From Beroe forskalii (lineage: Eukaryota; Ctenophora; Nuda; Beroida; Beroidae), in the NCBI GenBank assembly GCA_011033025.1, contig WFMF01000061.1:186001-250000 (forward strand): a stretch of 64,000 nucleotides of DNA, read 5' to 3'. Both the position numbers and the translations under genes were made by a program. Positions 24,901 through 34,244 of this stretch are shown here, piece after piece (the first letter of the stretch is position 1; every line of letters starts with the position of its first letter). The notes beneath the pieces are model-generated. The model worked only from the letters and a program-made list of their open reading frames with translations. It had not been told where the DNA came from and made no database searches.

Positions 24901-27900
24901 CTTGAAGTTTTCCCATTCCCGCTTCCTTCTCTACAGCTGTTCAATGCTTAGTCATACTGAGAACAAAGGGCGACGTGTAAACACTCAACGAGTATTCTCC
25001 AAGGAACAGGTGCACCTCAAAAGTTTCACTTTTTATTCACGAAAAAACATCACTGATTTATACGTGGATATATTCGATTTCCTTTATTAAAAGTGTCCAT
25101 CCTTCTAACTTTTTTGATTAGCAACAGTGGTCCTACATGTTTTGTGCATCGGGAGTGAAAAGATGTGTCAAAAACGCTGGATATTTTGCTCCATGAAAAA
25201 GTGAACGAAAAAGTCACGTTTCACCTCTGGAATTATAAAATTGACCCTCCGTCAAATCATCCCGACAAATCTTTTACTTCAATCTGAATTTAATTTCATT
25301 CCGAATATTCTGCCACGAATTTCTTTTAATTAGCTTCCCGGGGTGACCGCGGCAGGTTTTGATAAAATGGAATGCATTCTAAAAAGAGAGCGTTTCATTT
25401 ACCATAAAAACAAATACAAAAACTTCACTGTGACGTGAATAATTTGACCTTAAGTCGAGAGAGAAAAGGCAAATGTAACTTCTCACGCAGAAAATATGTT
25501 CTCCACATTAATACTGTCTTTTGTATCTTCCAATTGATTGTTCTGCGTATCTTTTATTTTCAACTCTCGAGCGTGCGGGCAGCGAGTGAAATTACAGCAC
25601 CTTTTCTTTGACGTGTCCATTGTGTCGACCAAATATGTGCTTCCCAACACGCTGCCATGCAATATATTCTGACTCGCTGAAGTCTCCCACCCATTAGGGG
25701 CTCAGTGGTTGTGTGGTTGCAAAACACGTGATAATCAGGCTTTAGAGTGGTGAACTGGTGACGTCAGGGCGCCTGTTTTTGTATCCGCTGCAGAGACCTG
25801 CAGTCGAGTTACAAAGGGGTGAAGGGGCTGAGAGCGAGCTGATGGAAAGACTTTGTGACGCATTGATTGAAAATATGTTGAAAACTCTCGTACCATTAGA
25901 ACGCTCTGAAATTGCAGTGGAGAAATGGTTGATGCTAACCCGACAACTCCTGTCATATAGGATGCCAATTTTTAAAAGCTTTCTGCTTAGAAAACGTTGC
26001 AATGCTGAATGCCATTGAGAGAGAAATATTTAGAAATGTGTGTTCCCATTTTGATGAGGAAGTCTCTGATAAGGATCTTGATCACATAACTTACATACTT
26101 AAATTCGTCCTTTTCGTTTTGACAACATCGCTCCCTCTAACAGATCCTCATTGCCGATATCATGTTATTTGAGCGAATGTTACATTGGGACGGCTTTTTG
26201 AGACGTAGTGTTTCAAAGACGGCACTTTATTCGAGCCCTCTCATTCGTTACCGTGAACTTGGCTAACTAAGGGGTACAACAGATCGGCATACTCGCCATG
26301 TGTACACGCAGACATTCCAATCATGCGATATCCTGGTCGATTAGTTTGTTAGTCTGTATCTCCTGGCATTTGAGATGCCGTGTAACTCACTTTGCAGAGC
26401 CAATCTTATGGTCAAATTCAAGGTGAATTTTCAACTTGCGTCACCTGAAATGTTTCAATTGAATAATATTGGCGGACATTTAATTTCAGAATTGCAATGA
26501 AGACAGGTTCATGTGAAAGATGGGGCTGTTCATTTTAATAAAGTATGTATGTGGGAATGTGTCCATTACGAGGTTTAACACTTGGCATTTTCATTGATAT
26601 TTCCCATAGCACATAATCAACTTTAATTCGTCCCAGTAGCCTGTCAAAGACCTTGTTAATGTGGCCCATCAGACTCATGCTAGTAAAGTAGTAATAATAT
26701 GTGTCCCAATGTGTCATCAAGTATAATGCCCCCCAATTCACTGCACTTAAATATATTATATACCATGTTATCACAGCATATATATATTATTACATGTTAC
26801 TGTTCATATTAATGACAGTTACCCCGCAAAAACCACGCTAATTATTGAAGTCACGTGACTGGTTTGTGTGTGTGAATGTGTGTGTGGGTGGCTCTCTTGT
26901 CAACGGTGGAGGAGGAATTTTCCCATTGTCGTAATAAATATAATATGTGTTCTGTCTTCCCATGTCAGAAACATTGTTAAAAAGAGGAGAGAGAGGGCAC
27001 ACACATTTTAATGAAGTAGCTCTCTCCTCCCTCCTGCTGTCCCATTGATACAATATGTGTTGATGTGTTGCAGTATGTGCCATTAACTGATCCGGATATA
27101 GCCACTGAGTCGCACATAAATGTGAGAGAAATTGGGTGCAATTTGGTGGGGCAAGTGTCACACGGTCAAAGAGATACTAGCTCTGGATATCGACTTGATA
27201 TTGCACCTATACCCTGCACTGCTTGACAATTGATGCTTCACCTGCAGGCAGCCACTGATTTTTCAACCAATACACGGCTTCGAAGTTTCAAAATTCTTTG
27301 CATATAATTAAGAATATATTGTGTTAAAATCGGTGTGAGAGAACCCGTGGAATTGTATCTTGAACAAAAAATGCGCATCTGATAGGTTAAAAGCAAATTC
27401 CGGTGGTATGAAAAAAGAACTAAAAAGCATGAGGTGGTTACCTACTTAGGCCTATTCTCATAAATTTAGTACCTATTTGTCCTATTTTTCTCCGTAATTG
27501 GATCTCAAATGATTTTTGCGACTGCACCATAAAAACATACGACAAAACATGGGTAGGAATAATACAATACCATTTGTATAATCCGTACTTCAGTCAATAT
27601 GGGATTGAATAAATTATATCTTTTCAGATCACACCCAAGCCATTGCCCGGGATACATCGACCTTCCCGTAAGTATTGACACGACTTTTATTCTTTTATTG
27701 CACCTATTCTGAATTATTTATATAGTCTTCCATAATGACATAATGTCACGATAGCTTACTTCTGTTACCTGAAAGGTTTGATTTCTGTCGAACTGCAATG
27801 ACAATTGACAAGATAGATATACTCAAACTCACAAATACTTCAAACAATCAAGTTCTCATGGAAACGAAATCTGGTACCAAATAAGGGCCATAGCTCATCC

Positions 27901-30900
27901 AATATCATTGAATGCTAGGCATGTGTTGCAATCAGACTTTTTGTTCAATATTTCATGGACTCATTCCACCAACAAAAACACGTGTGTTTGATGGTTCTGC
28001 TGTGATTAGAAACCACGAAAAAGCGGGCAAAAAGTTTGCCAAAATCACAGATTAGGTGTCAAATTTAAATTGGATTCACAGGAGGTAAGAAGTGCACCGG
28101 GTGCAGCGACCCTCACATAATTAGGGAGCCGTTAATACTTCCCATTAAACACACGCACAGTGAAATCACCCACAGTATTGCTGTGTAATGTGATTACAGA
28201 TTAAGTAGTGCCTTGCACAACAGTTTAATTATTATAGCCTGCTGCTGTCACCATGAAAAACTTTAAACCTTGTCATGGTACTAGCTAGAGAACATATAAT
28301 ATAATAGTGTTTGCTCCTTTGGCAGACATGTGTCCTAGGAACGCTGGACTGTTGACATCGTGAATACTTTTATATGCTTTTAACACCCGCCAACAGAGCT
28401 TATAATGCACTTAAATTATTATCTGTGCATGTTGGCGCTAAATAGCTGATATAACACACATAGAGGTAAGTTGTACATGTTCTGACAGGGTCCTTACTGC
28501 GGGATATACGCTGGTTTATTTGTAAAATATAGCTAAATGGACGCAATTACTTGTCTGTCCCAGTGCGAGAGTGCCCGAGGTGATATTTCAGCTGTTTAGC
28601 CAACTTGTGAAGTAGTGGTACACTGTCTCGTGTATTTTAAAATAAAGGTGAAAATCAACCAGGGATCCATAATAGTCTATTGTCTTACATAGAGGACCTT
28701 GCGTGGTATTTATTCCTGGCGCGAACAACAAATTTGCATGGTACTAGGCAATCGTTAACATAGATTTTTTGCGCGCGCGCGAATTCTGGACGGTGCGCGT
28801 AGATGAACCACATGTTGAATTGGGCCGGCAATAGCCCGGCAATTACATTAAAACCTCCTGACTCTGGAATGTGCTTTAAGTTTTCCTCCCTTGCGCGTGA
28901 TTATTTGAGACAATCGCTTGGTTCTGACAGCTCTCAGAGGCACAAATTAACGCAGCAAGATTTCAAATTGCCTTGGCAGACGATGACCGGTAATTATGTG
29001 AATAAAAATAACCAAGTCCGGAGCTCACTGGTACGGTGGGACAGGGTGGAACGGAACCCTTAACAAATCACAGGCTTGACAGGACGCTATTACTGACAAC
29101 TTAATTTTCTATTTGACAAGTCTAGAGTGAGATATGAAAATGGGTAATGTAAACTAAAATGTGAGCAATGTGACAAATGCAGTGATTTGGTCCATGGCCG
29201 TGCCTGGCATCACTCTTAGACTGCCCGTCAATTTGTCATATTCCAACCTATCACAAAACCAAATTATAGAGGAGTAGAGAAGGAGAGCATCACTTGCGTA
29301 GACTGTCAAAGAGAGTACGCTGTGTTGCAGTTTCTCTTTAAATATTTAATTGTATCAAAGTCAAGCTATAACACCATGAGAATATTGCCTTCTTCTTCTA
29401 GCTTCCTCAAGTTGCTACAATCGTATCACACCAATTTAAGCCTAATTACTCTCATGAAAATGTGGCTGTTTTTAATTCCAGAGCTGTGATTCTTCCGGTT
29501 ACATCATCAGTAAGGCTCGAACAGGACGGCGTCATGGTAACAAATTACAGTTAAATGCTTGCCGTGTGGTGTATAAACATTGGAAAATGGGTGGAAGGAT
29601 GACAGCTCATGCCAGTCACTCAATCATGATCATTCACACACAATCCTACTGGAGTTAATCACAGTAATTTGATTGGATAAAGTAACTAACCAACTCAATT
29701 TGATTGGATAAAGTAACTAACCGGCCCTTGTTTCAGCTACAATGGCGACATCCACTGGATCCCTTCTGAGTCCGCTGCTCGCCCAAACCTCGCCTCTTCT
29801 CAACCCCCAAACCAACTTCCTGGATACCCTCTCCAACTACCCCCAATCAGTCGAGGAGCTACAGGTAAGGTTCATATGAATGTGGGTGGTTTTAAACGTC
29901 ATTATTACATTAATTAATATATTGATTTACAGCTCGAAAGAATGGTGAGACATGAAATTTCGATAACACTTTTACCACCTTTTGTTCTTGTGCTATTAAA
30001 TTTTAAACTTAACGATTATACTGTACCTAAACGTTGGCTTTTTTCTTTTTTCCATGATCAATGAGTTTCACAATGGTTCTCGGTTTTAACAATGGTGTTT
30101 TCACTGGAATTTCACCATGGCGTTTTCTATGGATTACACATTTGATTTCACTATGGTTTTTTCTATGGACTACACACATTCGATTCCACAATGGCGTTTC
30201 GATGTATTTCACAGTGGCGCTTTCTGTATATTTCACTATGGCGTTTCCAATGGATTTCACATTTATCTTCTCATTGAATTGGCGTCGCTTGTCAATATGC
30301 AACATATTGCGTGATGTTGTTGCAGACCAGCTAATTTGTGATTTGCCTCTTGGACCGATACTTGTAATTGTTAATTCTTGTAACTGTAACTTTAATAAAT
30401 TGCAACAATTGTTGCACCCCGTCGCAGCGTGGTACAAACGATAAAAATCATTGCTACGTGCCGCAAGTACCTACATAGGTGATTTAATAGTGCATCTCCC
30501 CTGCCTTTATGTTGTCGGCTTACTTTTCGGCTAATATTTCAAGGTCTATTACATATTCTCTGTAGTTCCGGCTAAGTGCCACTTGGCACATACTCCCCGC
30601 ATTGTGTTATTTACCAATGACGTATAGCGGTAATGTGACGTGTAATGCACCCAATCCCCGCAGAAACAACAGGCTCTGGCAGCTCTCAACACTCAGGCTC
30701 TGACAGAGGCTTTCAAGAAGCAGCAGATGTCTGCGTGGCTGCACAAGAACCAAATCCAAGACGTGCTGCAGCCGGCGATGTTGCTGAACGCACTGCTGGG
30801 AGCCCACTCGGACAACAGTAGCGTGGTAAGTAGAAAGCCGAGAGTTCGGGTGTCTACTTACTAAGTAGACACCAAACCTCTTTAATCAGCACTCGTTAAC

Positions 30901-32301
30901 AAGGTGGAAGTAGACAGGTCCTTGATGTTTTTTCACTCTACGTAACCCTCTAAAACACGTCTAACTCTGCGTATCCCTCTAAAACACGTCTAACTGGGAG
31001 GATAGATAGCTCACTTGGCAAGTCTAGTTTCTTCTACCGTTCTAGTACGCTCCTGTTACTGTTAGTGTTACCGGCATCTGTTTTAGTCGCGCCTTCAAAC
31101 GAATGATATCTCGGTTGAATATCTCACGCTAAAAATTTGGCACCTACTAAGCTAATAGTAATAGTTTTCCTATCAAAATATTCACGGAAAATAATCTATT
31201 TTTAAGTTTTTATAACAGTCTTTTAGATCCTATTGCAAGATAATAAATATAAGTAATGAAGTTGTGATTTGCTGTGATTTCTGTCCTAACTCTATATTTA
31301 TTTCAGGGTGTAAATAACTTTGCAAAGACCACGACAACGACCACGCCCTTGGGACAGGGATCGCTGACGAGTCAGTCGCCACTCAGTTTCTCCCCCCTTC
31401 CGTCCCTGGCTACGTCCAGCAGTCTCACTGGTCTCTCAGGACACCTCTCATCTCTCCTGGGTAGGTGTTAACTTTTACACATTTTAAACTGGTACAAGTA
31501 TATGGAATGCGATGGAAGTCGGCAGATATTCAACGTATCAGAAGTAATCGGATGTTTGTCCAGACAGCTGCTGAATGCAAATCAGGACTTGTGATTTATC
31601 TGAAAATTACACCCTTTACCCTGCAGGAAGCACCTCATTCTCAAGTCCCACGTTAAGTGGAGGCCTCAGCTCGGGGCTCTCAACGAGTCTCAGCCCGGGC
31701 CTCAACAGCAACCTCAACAACGGCTTAAGCAACAATCTAAGCAACAATCTAAGCAACAATCTGAACAACACGCCGGCGTCTGTAGCCCCGTTGCTCCTAC
31801 CCCAGCTACAGAGCATCATCAACGAGAACCCGACCTCAAAGCCCATCACTCAATACATCCAGGTAGGGTGCTAGTTTGTAACTTCAAGTGGGGGGGGGGG
31901 AGGCTCCATCACTCAATACATCCAGGTAGGGTGCTGGTTTGATGACCCAAGGGGGGGGGAGGGTTCAGGTAACTTTCATCCTCAAGTTAACAATTTATTT
32001 TTGATTTTTCGATTAATATACTTCATGTCAAATTTGATCTGTTGAGATTGAACTCATAACTTAACTTCATTGCAGGCTAACGGACAGATCTACCAAGCTC
32101 AGATCGTCCCTGTTACTGGCCCTCTTACGAGCGTTGCTAACACCGAGGTTAGTTTCTTGTTACGTCAGAGATTATTTTATCGAATATCTTGATTTATCAC
32201 GAGTTGAACTGTTGCTAAATATTCGTAAATACGTACCTTGCTACCTTGCAACTTATTCATACCAATTTCACTTTCAGATTAAACGTGAGATATCGAGCTG
32301 A
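4795..32301 (+). CDS. Pknox: PKNOX/PREP-class TALE homeobox transcription factor (3' part of gene)
   Basis: The exons join in frame: 4795-4965, 5278-5354, one of 7625-7817 or 11263-11455, 18464-18508 (tentative), 27628-27667, 29737-29864, 30664-30825, 31307-31460, 31627-31862, 32076-32147 and 32278-32301 (TGA). They give about 433 residues. The homeodomain starts near [11 protein letters not shown], has the three-residue TALE loop (HPYPSEDEK) and the recognition helix [25 protein letters not shown] points to PREP/PKNOX rather than MEIS (ARRRIVQPM). The C-terminal ~300 residues are low-complexity (Gly, Thr, Ser/Leu/Asn and Gln-rich) with no known domain. Family members bind DNA in the nucleus as dimers with PBX through an N-terminal domain, which is encoded upstream of the window. 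The intron splitting the Trp48 codon is where the duplicated exon attaches. A consensus AATAAA follows at 33211. Confidence 0.82.
5278..5354 (+). CDS. Pknox: Homeobox exon B: TALE loop, helix 2 and start of helix 3
   Basis: Acceptor TTTTCAG and donor GTAAGA bound 77 nt that encode [18 protein letters not shown] followed by TILQVNN and the first two bases of the Trp48 codon (phase 2). The Trp codon is completed by the single G that begins each of the two downstream alternative exons. It matches PREP/PKNOX homeodomains closely. Confidence 0.9.
7625..7817 (+). CDS. Pknox: Homeobox exon C, alternative copy 1 (recognition helix)
   Basis: 193 nt from the TTTCCAG acceptor to the GTAAGA donor. The first G completes Trp48, then [19 protein letters not shown] is followed by a Gly-rich linker and a basic stretch ([12 protein letters not shown]). 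It includes the DNA-contacting end of helix 3 (Asn51, Arg53 and Arg55 by homeodomain numbering). The translated peptide is identical to that of 11263-11455. The length is 3n+1, so only one of the two copies can be included without losing frame. Confidence 0.88.
7844..8035 (+). repeat. Minisatellite after homeobox exon C1
   Basis: Imperfect ~17-25 bp units built on CAACTGTGTCTGTTCA(A/C)TG start just 3' of the donor site. A shorter version of the same array follows exon C2 (11469-11600), so the array predates the segmental duplication and has since changed length. Confidence 0.75.
9283..10485. mobile_element. 1.2-kb insertion in duplication copy 2
   Basis: The insertion is defined by comparison with copy 1, which runs GACTTTTCAATATAAATT uninterrupted at about 6868. 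It begins with a strong hairpin (9284-9306 against 9335-9358, arm core TTATTGGTCGTGTAAC) around the small palindrome GTGCCGAAGGCAC. It ends in a cluster of CACGTG-containing palindromes (10355-10465). A possible 3-bp TAA duplication flanks it. No transposase frame is visible, so it is presumably non-autonomous. Confidence 0.6.
11263..11455 (+). CDS. Pknox: Homeobox exon C, alternative copy 2 (recognition helix)
   Basis: 193 nt, the same length, phases and peptide as 7625-7817. I count nine nucleotide differences and all are synonymous (for example GCG/GCT, CGT/CGG, AAC/AAT). The acceptor region is itself duplicated: a second CCAG|GTTTATAA lies 34 bp upstream (11229) and would lead to TAA within six codons. 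Splicing copy 1 directly to copy 2 shifts frame and meets TGA after 14 codons. Confidence 0.88.
11906..12477. other. Non-coding intron sequence
   Basis: AT-rich, with no exon. It ends in a short hairpin, TAATACCATAATG against its complement at 12434-12461, next to the retrotransposon fragment. Confidence 0.6.
12478..14014 (+). mobile_element. 5'-truncated, frameshifted non-LTR retrotransposon with RNase H
   Basis: The fragment opens with an RT-thumb-like stretch ([20 protein letters not shown]). At about 12850-13105 comes an RNase H domain: YTDGSK with its catalytic Asp, then [12 protein letters not shown], then the [12 protein letters not shown] block. The domain continues in another frame (13117-13434) with [21 protein letters not shown]. 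After another frame change comes a Cys/His knuckle (CPC..C....ETVSHFLG, ~13497-13560) as in I/Jockey/R1-type elements. At least three frame changes plus in-frame stops make it inactive. A GC-rich 3' tail runs to the TAGTAGTAGTAA at 13995. It sits inside a PKNOX-gene intron. Confidence 0.8.
14015..16670. other. Non-coding intron sequence
   Basis: No exon or recognisable element. Short open frames on both strands lack splice context or homology I recognise. Confidence 0.5.
16676..16722 (+). repeat. ~45-bp dispersed motif, copy 1
   Basis: One of six related copies in the window. The shared pattern reads roughly (A/T)GTCA.CAA.TCACCATT, then TAAA.CCTGATAAT, then (G/C)AC(G/A)TCA. This copy has AACAATTCACCATTGTAAAC and then CCCTGATAATCACATCAC. 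Confidence 0.55.
16921..16966 (+). repeat. ~45-bp dispersed motif, copy 2
   Basis: Reads CGTCATCAACTCACCATTTG, then CTCTGATAATGATGTCATTA. Same orientation as copy 1, about 240 bp away. Confidence 0.55.
17651..17698 (-). repeat. ~45-bp dispersed motif, copy 3 (with TGACGTCA)
   Basis: Minus-strand copy. A perfect TGACGTCA palindrome lies at 17657-17664 and a degenerate half (GTGACGTG) at the other end. The core is CCCATTCTAATCCCTGATAA read on the minus strand. Confidence 0.55.
17749..17814 (+). CDS. Candidate alternative terminal exon of the PKNOX-class gene
   Basis: Follows a GTGTGTGCATTCCAG acceptor. Spliced in phase 0 from either copy of exon C it would encode 21 residues ([20 protein letters not shown] plus T) and then TGA, truncating the low-complexity C-terminus. 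There is no in-phase donor to the next exon, so it can only be a terminal exon or a chance acceptor. Its composition is exon-like (GC-rich) against an AT-rich intron. Confidence 0.28.
   Translation, partial: APGGELRTQTPAPLDGLSTTT
18464..18508 (+). CDS. Pknox: Candidate 45-nt cassette exon of the PKNOX-class gene
   Basis: A strong pyrimidine tract and acceptor (GTGCCTTCCTCTCCAG) and a GTAATA donor bound 45 nt that encode [15 protein letters not shown]. The exon is phase 0 at both ends, exactly what neighbours 11455 and 27628 require, so it can be included or skipped freely. Homology support is lacking. Confidence 0.45.
18694..18743 (-). repeat. ~45-bp dispersed motif, copy 4 (with TGACGTCA)
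   Basis: Minus-strand copy with TGACGTCA at 18700-18707. The minus-strand core reads ATCAATTCACCATTCTAAAC and a second ACGTCA occurs at its other end. Confidence 0.55.
18750..20272. other. Non-coding intron sequence
   Basis: AT-rich. It contains short TAAATATATACTAAATATAT repeats at 19295-19345 and no recognisable exon or element. Confidence 0.5.
20273..21466. mobile_element. hAT-type DNA element with 8-bp target duplication
   Basis: The element runs 20281-21458 (1178 bp). The terminal inverted repeat TAGGGTTTCCAT appears at the left end and as ATGGAAACCCTA at the right end. It is flanked on both sides by the same 8-bp sequence ATTTCTAT (20273-20280 and 21459-21466). Subterminal regions carry many copies of TCTAGATA/TTATCTAGATAA, plausible transposase-binding repeats. 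An 8-bp duplication is the hallmark of hAT transposons. One internal frame (20570-20818) ends in a segment that might be a transposase relic, but I cannot establish that. Probably non-autonomous. Confidence 0.85.
21467..22840. other. Non-coding intron sequence with (TA)n microsatellite
   Basis: Contains an uninterrupted TA run near 21955-21980. No exon seen. Confidence 0.55.
22841..23530 (+). repeat. ~54-bp minisatellite array
   Basis: About 12 units, each containing CAGTAGCAGGAGTAACATGA then TTGCAGTGATTGTTACACCT and CCGTTACACTGCTA. Units vary in length by a CTGCTA/CTTCA difference. Each unit has GTAAC and GTTAC words in opposite orientation, so single units can fold. An accidental ORF (22930-23235) runs through it because the period is a multiple of three. 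Confidence 0.88.
24077..24560. repeat. ~480-bp snap-back palindrome made of an 11-12 bp repeat
   Basis: The left arm starts GGTAAATTGAGCGATCCGTC and the right arm ends with its exact complement. Between them the arms consist of (C)GCCAGTAT(C/CA) units that match in reverse order, including the unusual interruptions (a CTACCTCACGCCGTTATC stretch, a TTTAAGCCAG stretch). There is almost no spacer: the centre lies near 24336 (CAGTATCAGATCATATACTG). Confidence 0.9.
25716..25766 (-). repeat. ~45-bp dispersed motif, copy 5 (with TGACGTCA)
   Basis: Minus-strand copy with TGACGTCA at 25759-25766. The minus-strand core reads CCAGTTCACCACTCTAAAGC and then CTGATTATCACGTG. Confidence 0.5.
25758..26171 (+). 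pseudogene. Unrecognised coding-like fragment with a frame change
   Basis: The frame 25758-26018 gives an amphipathic, charged peptide (around [20 protein letters not shown] and [15 protein letters not shown]). Near 25985 the coding character moves to another frame (about [20 protein letters not shown], then [15 protein letters not shown]) that runs to a stop near 26170. This looks like a frameshifted remnant of a real protein, perhaps from a mobile element, but I recognise no family and chance cannot be excluded. Confidence 0.25.
27628..27667 (+). CDS. Pknox: PKNOX-class gene, 40-nt C-terminal exon
   Basis: Acceptor TTTTCAG, donor GTAAGT. It encodes [13 protein letters not shown] plus one base (phase 1), which joins the CT of exon 29737-29864 to form a Pro codon. 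The phase match on both sides supports the exon despite its size. Confidence 0.65.
27668..29736. other. Non-coding intron sequence
   Basis: No exon found. A (GC)n run GCGCGCGCGCG occurs at 28771. A ~25-bp direct repeat (TTTGATTGGATAAAGTAACT and a few following bases) occurs twice at 29669-29722, just before the next acceptor. Confidence 0.55.
29737..32301 (+). CDS. Pknox: PKNOX-class gene, C-terminal low-complexity exons to stop codon
   Basis: Exons are 29737-29864, 30664-30825, 31307-31460, 31627-31862, 32076-32147 and 32278-32301. They encode successively a Leu/Pro/Asn-rich segment, a Gln/Ala helical segment ([20 protein letters not shown]), a Thr run with a Ser/Leu-rich tract, an Asn/Leu/Ser repeat tract ([14 protein letters not shown]), a hydrophobic strand-like piece ([14 protein letters not shown]) and the C-terminus IKREISS. 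All junction phases agree (0/0, 0/0, 1/1, 0/0, 0/0). No known domain is present; in the family such tails are regulatory. Confidence 0.82.
30060..30270 (+). repeat. Imperfect ~30-bp repeat in PKNOX-gene intron
   Basis: Successive units built on TTTCAC(A/T)ATGGCGTTT and CTATGGATT. Both strands are open by chance (30061-30444 and its complement). Confidence 0.6.
31842..31934 (+). repeat. Local duplication of an exon end with its donor site
   Basis: The last ~20 nt of exon 31627-31862 plus donor (CATCACTCAATACATCCAGG and then TAGGGTGCT) recur 63 bp downstream, separated by a G-rich tract. The second donor GTAGGG at 31926 gives an alternative exon extended by 63 nt, but the extension contains stops in the reading frame (TAG within three codons). 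Confidence 0.8.
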
Positions 32302-33251
32302 AAGAAGAAATACCGAACAAGTTAGAGAAAGGAAGAATATATGTCTTGTGCAAGCAGAAAGTTGCAACCAGCTCTATTGAGAAAATGTGAAGGAAGAACG
32401 CTCTGGCCAGATATAAGTTAAAGAGATAGAACGCATAGACACAAGAATTCAAAGAACTTAAATTCGGGTTTATAATCTATACTTTAATGCAACGTTTTAG
32501 TTGTCGAGCTATCAAGAATGTTAACTTTCCTTATGTCAAGAATGCTATAATACCCTCCCCGATATACTATATTCTTTACCCTGCTATAGATCAGTCAGCT
32601 TATAGTTAATAGTTCATAACCACGTTTGAAATAATGAAATATGTTAGTTCCTAAATTTGTAATTTATGTCCTCCACTACTCCAATATTGAATCTATCACT
32701 AATTATATTTCTGCCTTCTCCTAATACTATTATTTTGCAGTTTTAAGTTATGTATATAATATTCAGATTGGTCAGCGTGCGAAATGCGGCCTATATTTTC
32801 GAGTTAGTGCGTTGATAGTAATATATGGTAGTATGTATCAAACAAAATACGGGTTAAAGGTAGATTGCCTGCAAGTTCTTTTTATTATAATCTGCGGATC
32901 ATATTCGACATTCCGTATACCATGTGCCGTTGTATATGTAGTTACCTATACTTAAGTCTGACAATTATGTCAATTGTTTAGCATCAACCATATTATAAGG
33001 ATAGAACATGATATTTTCTTGATCACTTAATTTTAAGGAGCCATTAACAAAATTGAATTAATTTCAGTAAAATTTAAATGCTAATATTTTTAGTTAGAAT
33101 TAGACAAGGTATATGGTGTCACTGTCTGATTGATCTGCATACTGGATTTTAGGCGTTTCAGTCCAATGATGCTGCATGCGCTTGTGAATTGGCTGATTTT
33201 GCAATTGATAAATAAACGTCACTTCAAAACATAATTACCCACAGCGATAGA
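32302..33251 (+). other. Probable 3' UTR and downstream of the PKNOX-class gene
   Basis: AT-rich sequence after the TGA at 32299-32301 with no frames. The first consensus AATAAA in the likely transcript orientation is at 33211-33216, so the 3' UTR may be about 0.9 kb. Confidence 0.5.
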
Positions 33252-34244
33252 TGCCATATCATCACCCATAGTGTGTACTGTGTAACGGGTGATGACTAAT
33301 TATCTGGAATTATTTCAATGTATTCTTGTGGGCAAATCGAGATCATGTTAGAGCTGAAATATGATTATTCTGGACCTAAAAAGTCTGCTGATTCAGAATA
33401 ACATCATGAGAAAATTTGAAAACCCTGTTTTCCCCAGCTACTGGCCGATTAGTTTTAGAAGGTACAAAAAAATCTTGCACAAAATCTCAATGACAACAAT
33501 TATCTCCAAAAGTGTTATGTAAGCCTTACTATGGGATGATTCTGAGCAGGAGGGTCTCAAGTGTGACTGCAGTAAGTAGCATCACTAACTTATCCAGTGG
33601 TGACCCTATGGAACCTAAAACGTGTTTAAAATCGTCAATTCTAGGATAATGTCACTTTCATAAAACTGCGATTTTGGGTAATTGTTAATCCAAAATTCTG
33701 CATACCAATAAATGGAAGTGGTCCAAAGACATGAGTTATGTTTAATGAGGTCCCTGCCATCAAATCTGAGTGTTCAGACCACCTAGGTCCTGTTCTAAGA
33801 CTTTCTTAAGGCCTGGTGTAGCAAAAAAACACACCTTTTTCCAGAAATTTGGCGTGATTTTAGCTCTAAAATCCAAGAATTTTCTTGATATTCAACGAAA
33901 AATGCATGTAGAGGTCTTCATTAGTGTCTCAGCTAACGAAGTTCATGAATAAACCTAAATGGCAACTGATGGGAATGCTCCTGTATGCAATTTTCCAATC
34001 ATATGTCAGGAAGTCAATCTTTGAATTTGTGCAAGATTTTTTTGTACCTTCTCAAACTAATCGGCCAGTAGCATGGGAAAACAGGGTTTTCAAATTTTCT
34101 CATGATGTTTTTCTGAATCAGCAGACTTTTTAGGTCCAGAATAATCATATTTCAGCTCTAACATGCTCTCGATTTGCCCACAAGAATACATTGAAATAAT
34201 TCCAGATAAATAGTCATCACCCGTTATATGGGTGATGTATAGCA
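33252..34244. mobile_element. ~1-kb element with ~230-bp terminal inverted repeats
   Basis: Left arm about 33252-33484 and right arm about 34026-34244. Shared blocks include AACGGGTGATGACTA, TATTTCAATGTATTCTTGTG, TCTGGACCTAAAAAGTCTGC and GGTACAAAAAAATCTTGCAC. The outer ends carry TCATCACCCATA and its complement. The middle (~540 bp) encodes nothing recognisable. Structure fits a foldback/long-TIR non-autonomous DNA transposon, inserted just after the PKNOX-gene poly(A) signal. Confidence 0.8.

Larger units (their letters stand above)
24561..27627. other. Non-coding intron sequence with one coding-like relic
   Basis: Mostly AT-rich without exons. A possible coding relic is listed at 25758-26171, a motif copy at 25716-25766 and a TG-rich tract near 26865-26890. 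Confidence 0.5.

Noticed and set aside
30027..30444. Antisense and sense ORFs (136 and 127 residues) in the PKNOX-gene intron
   Set aside because: They are mutual shadows over an imperfect ~30-bp repeat, with no splice or homology support.
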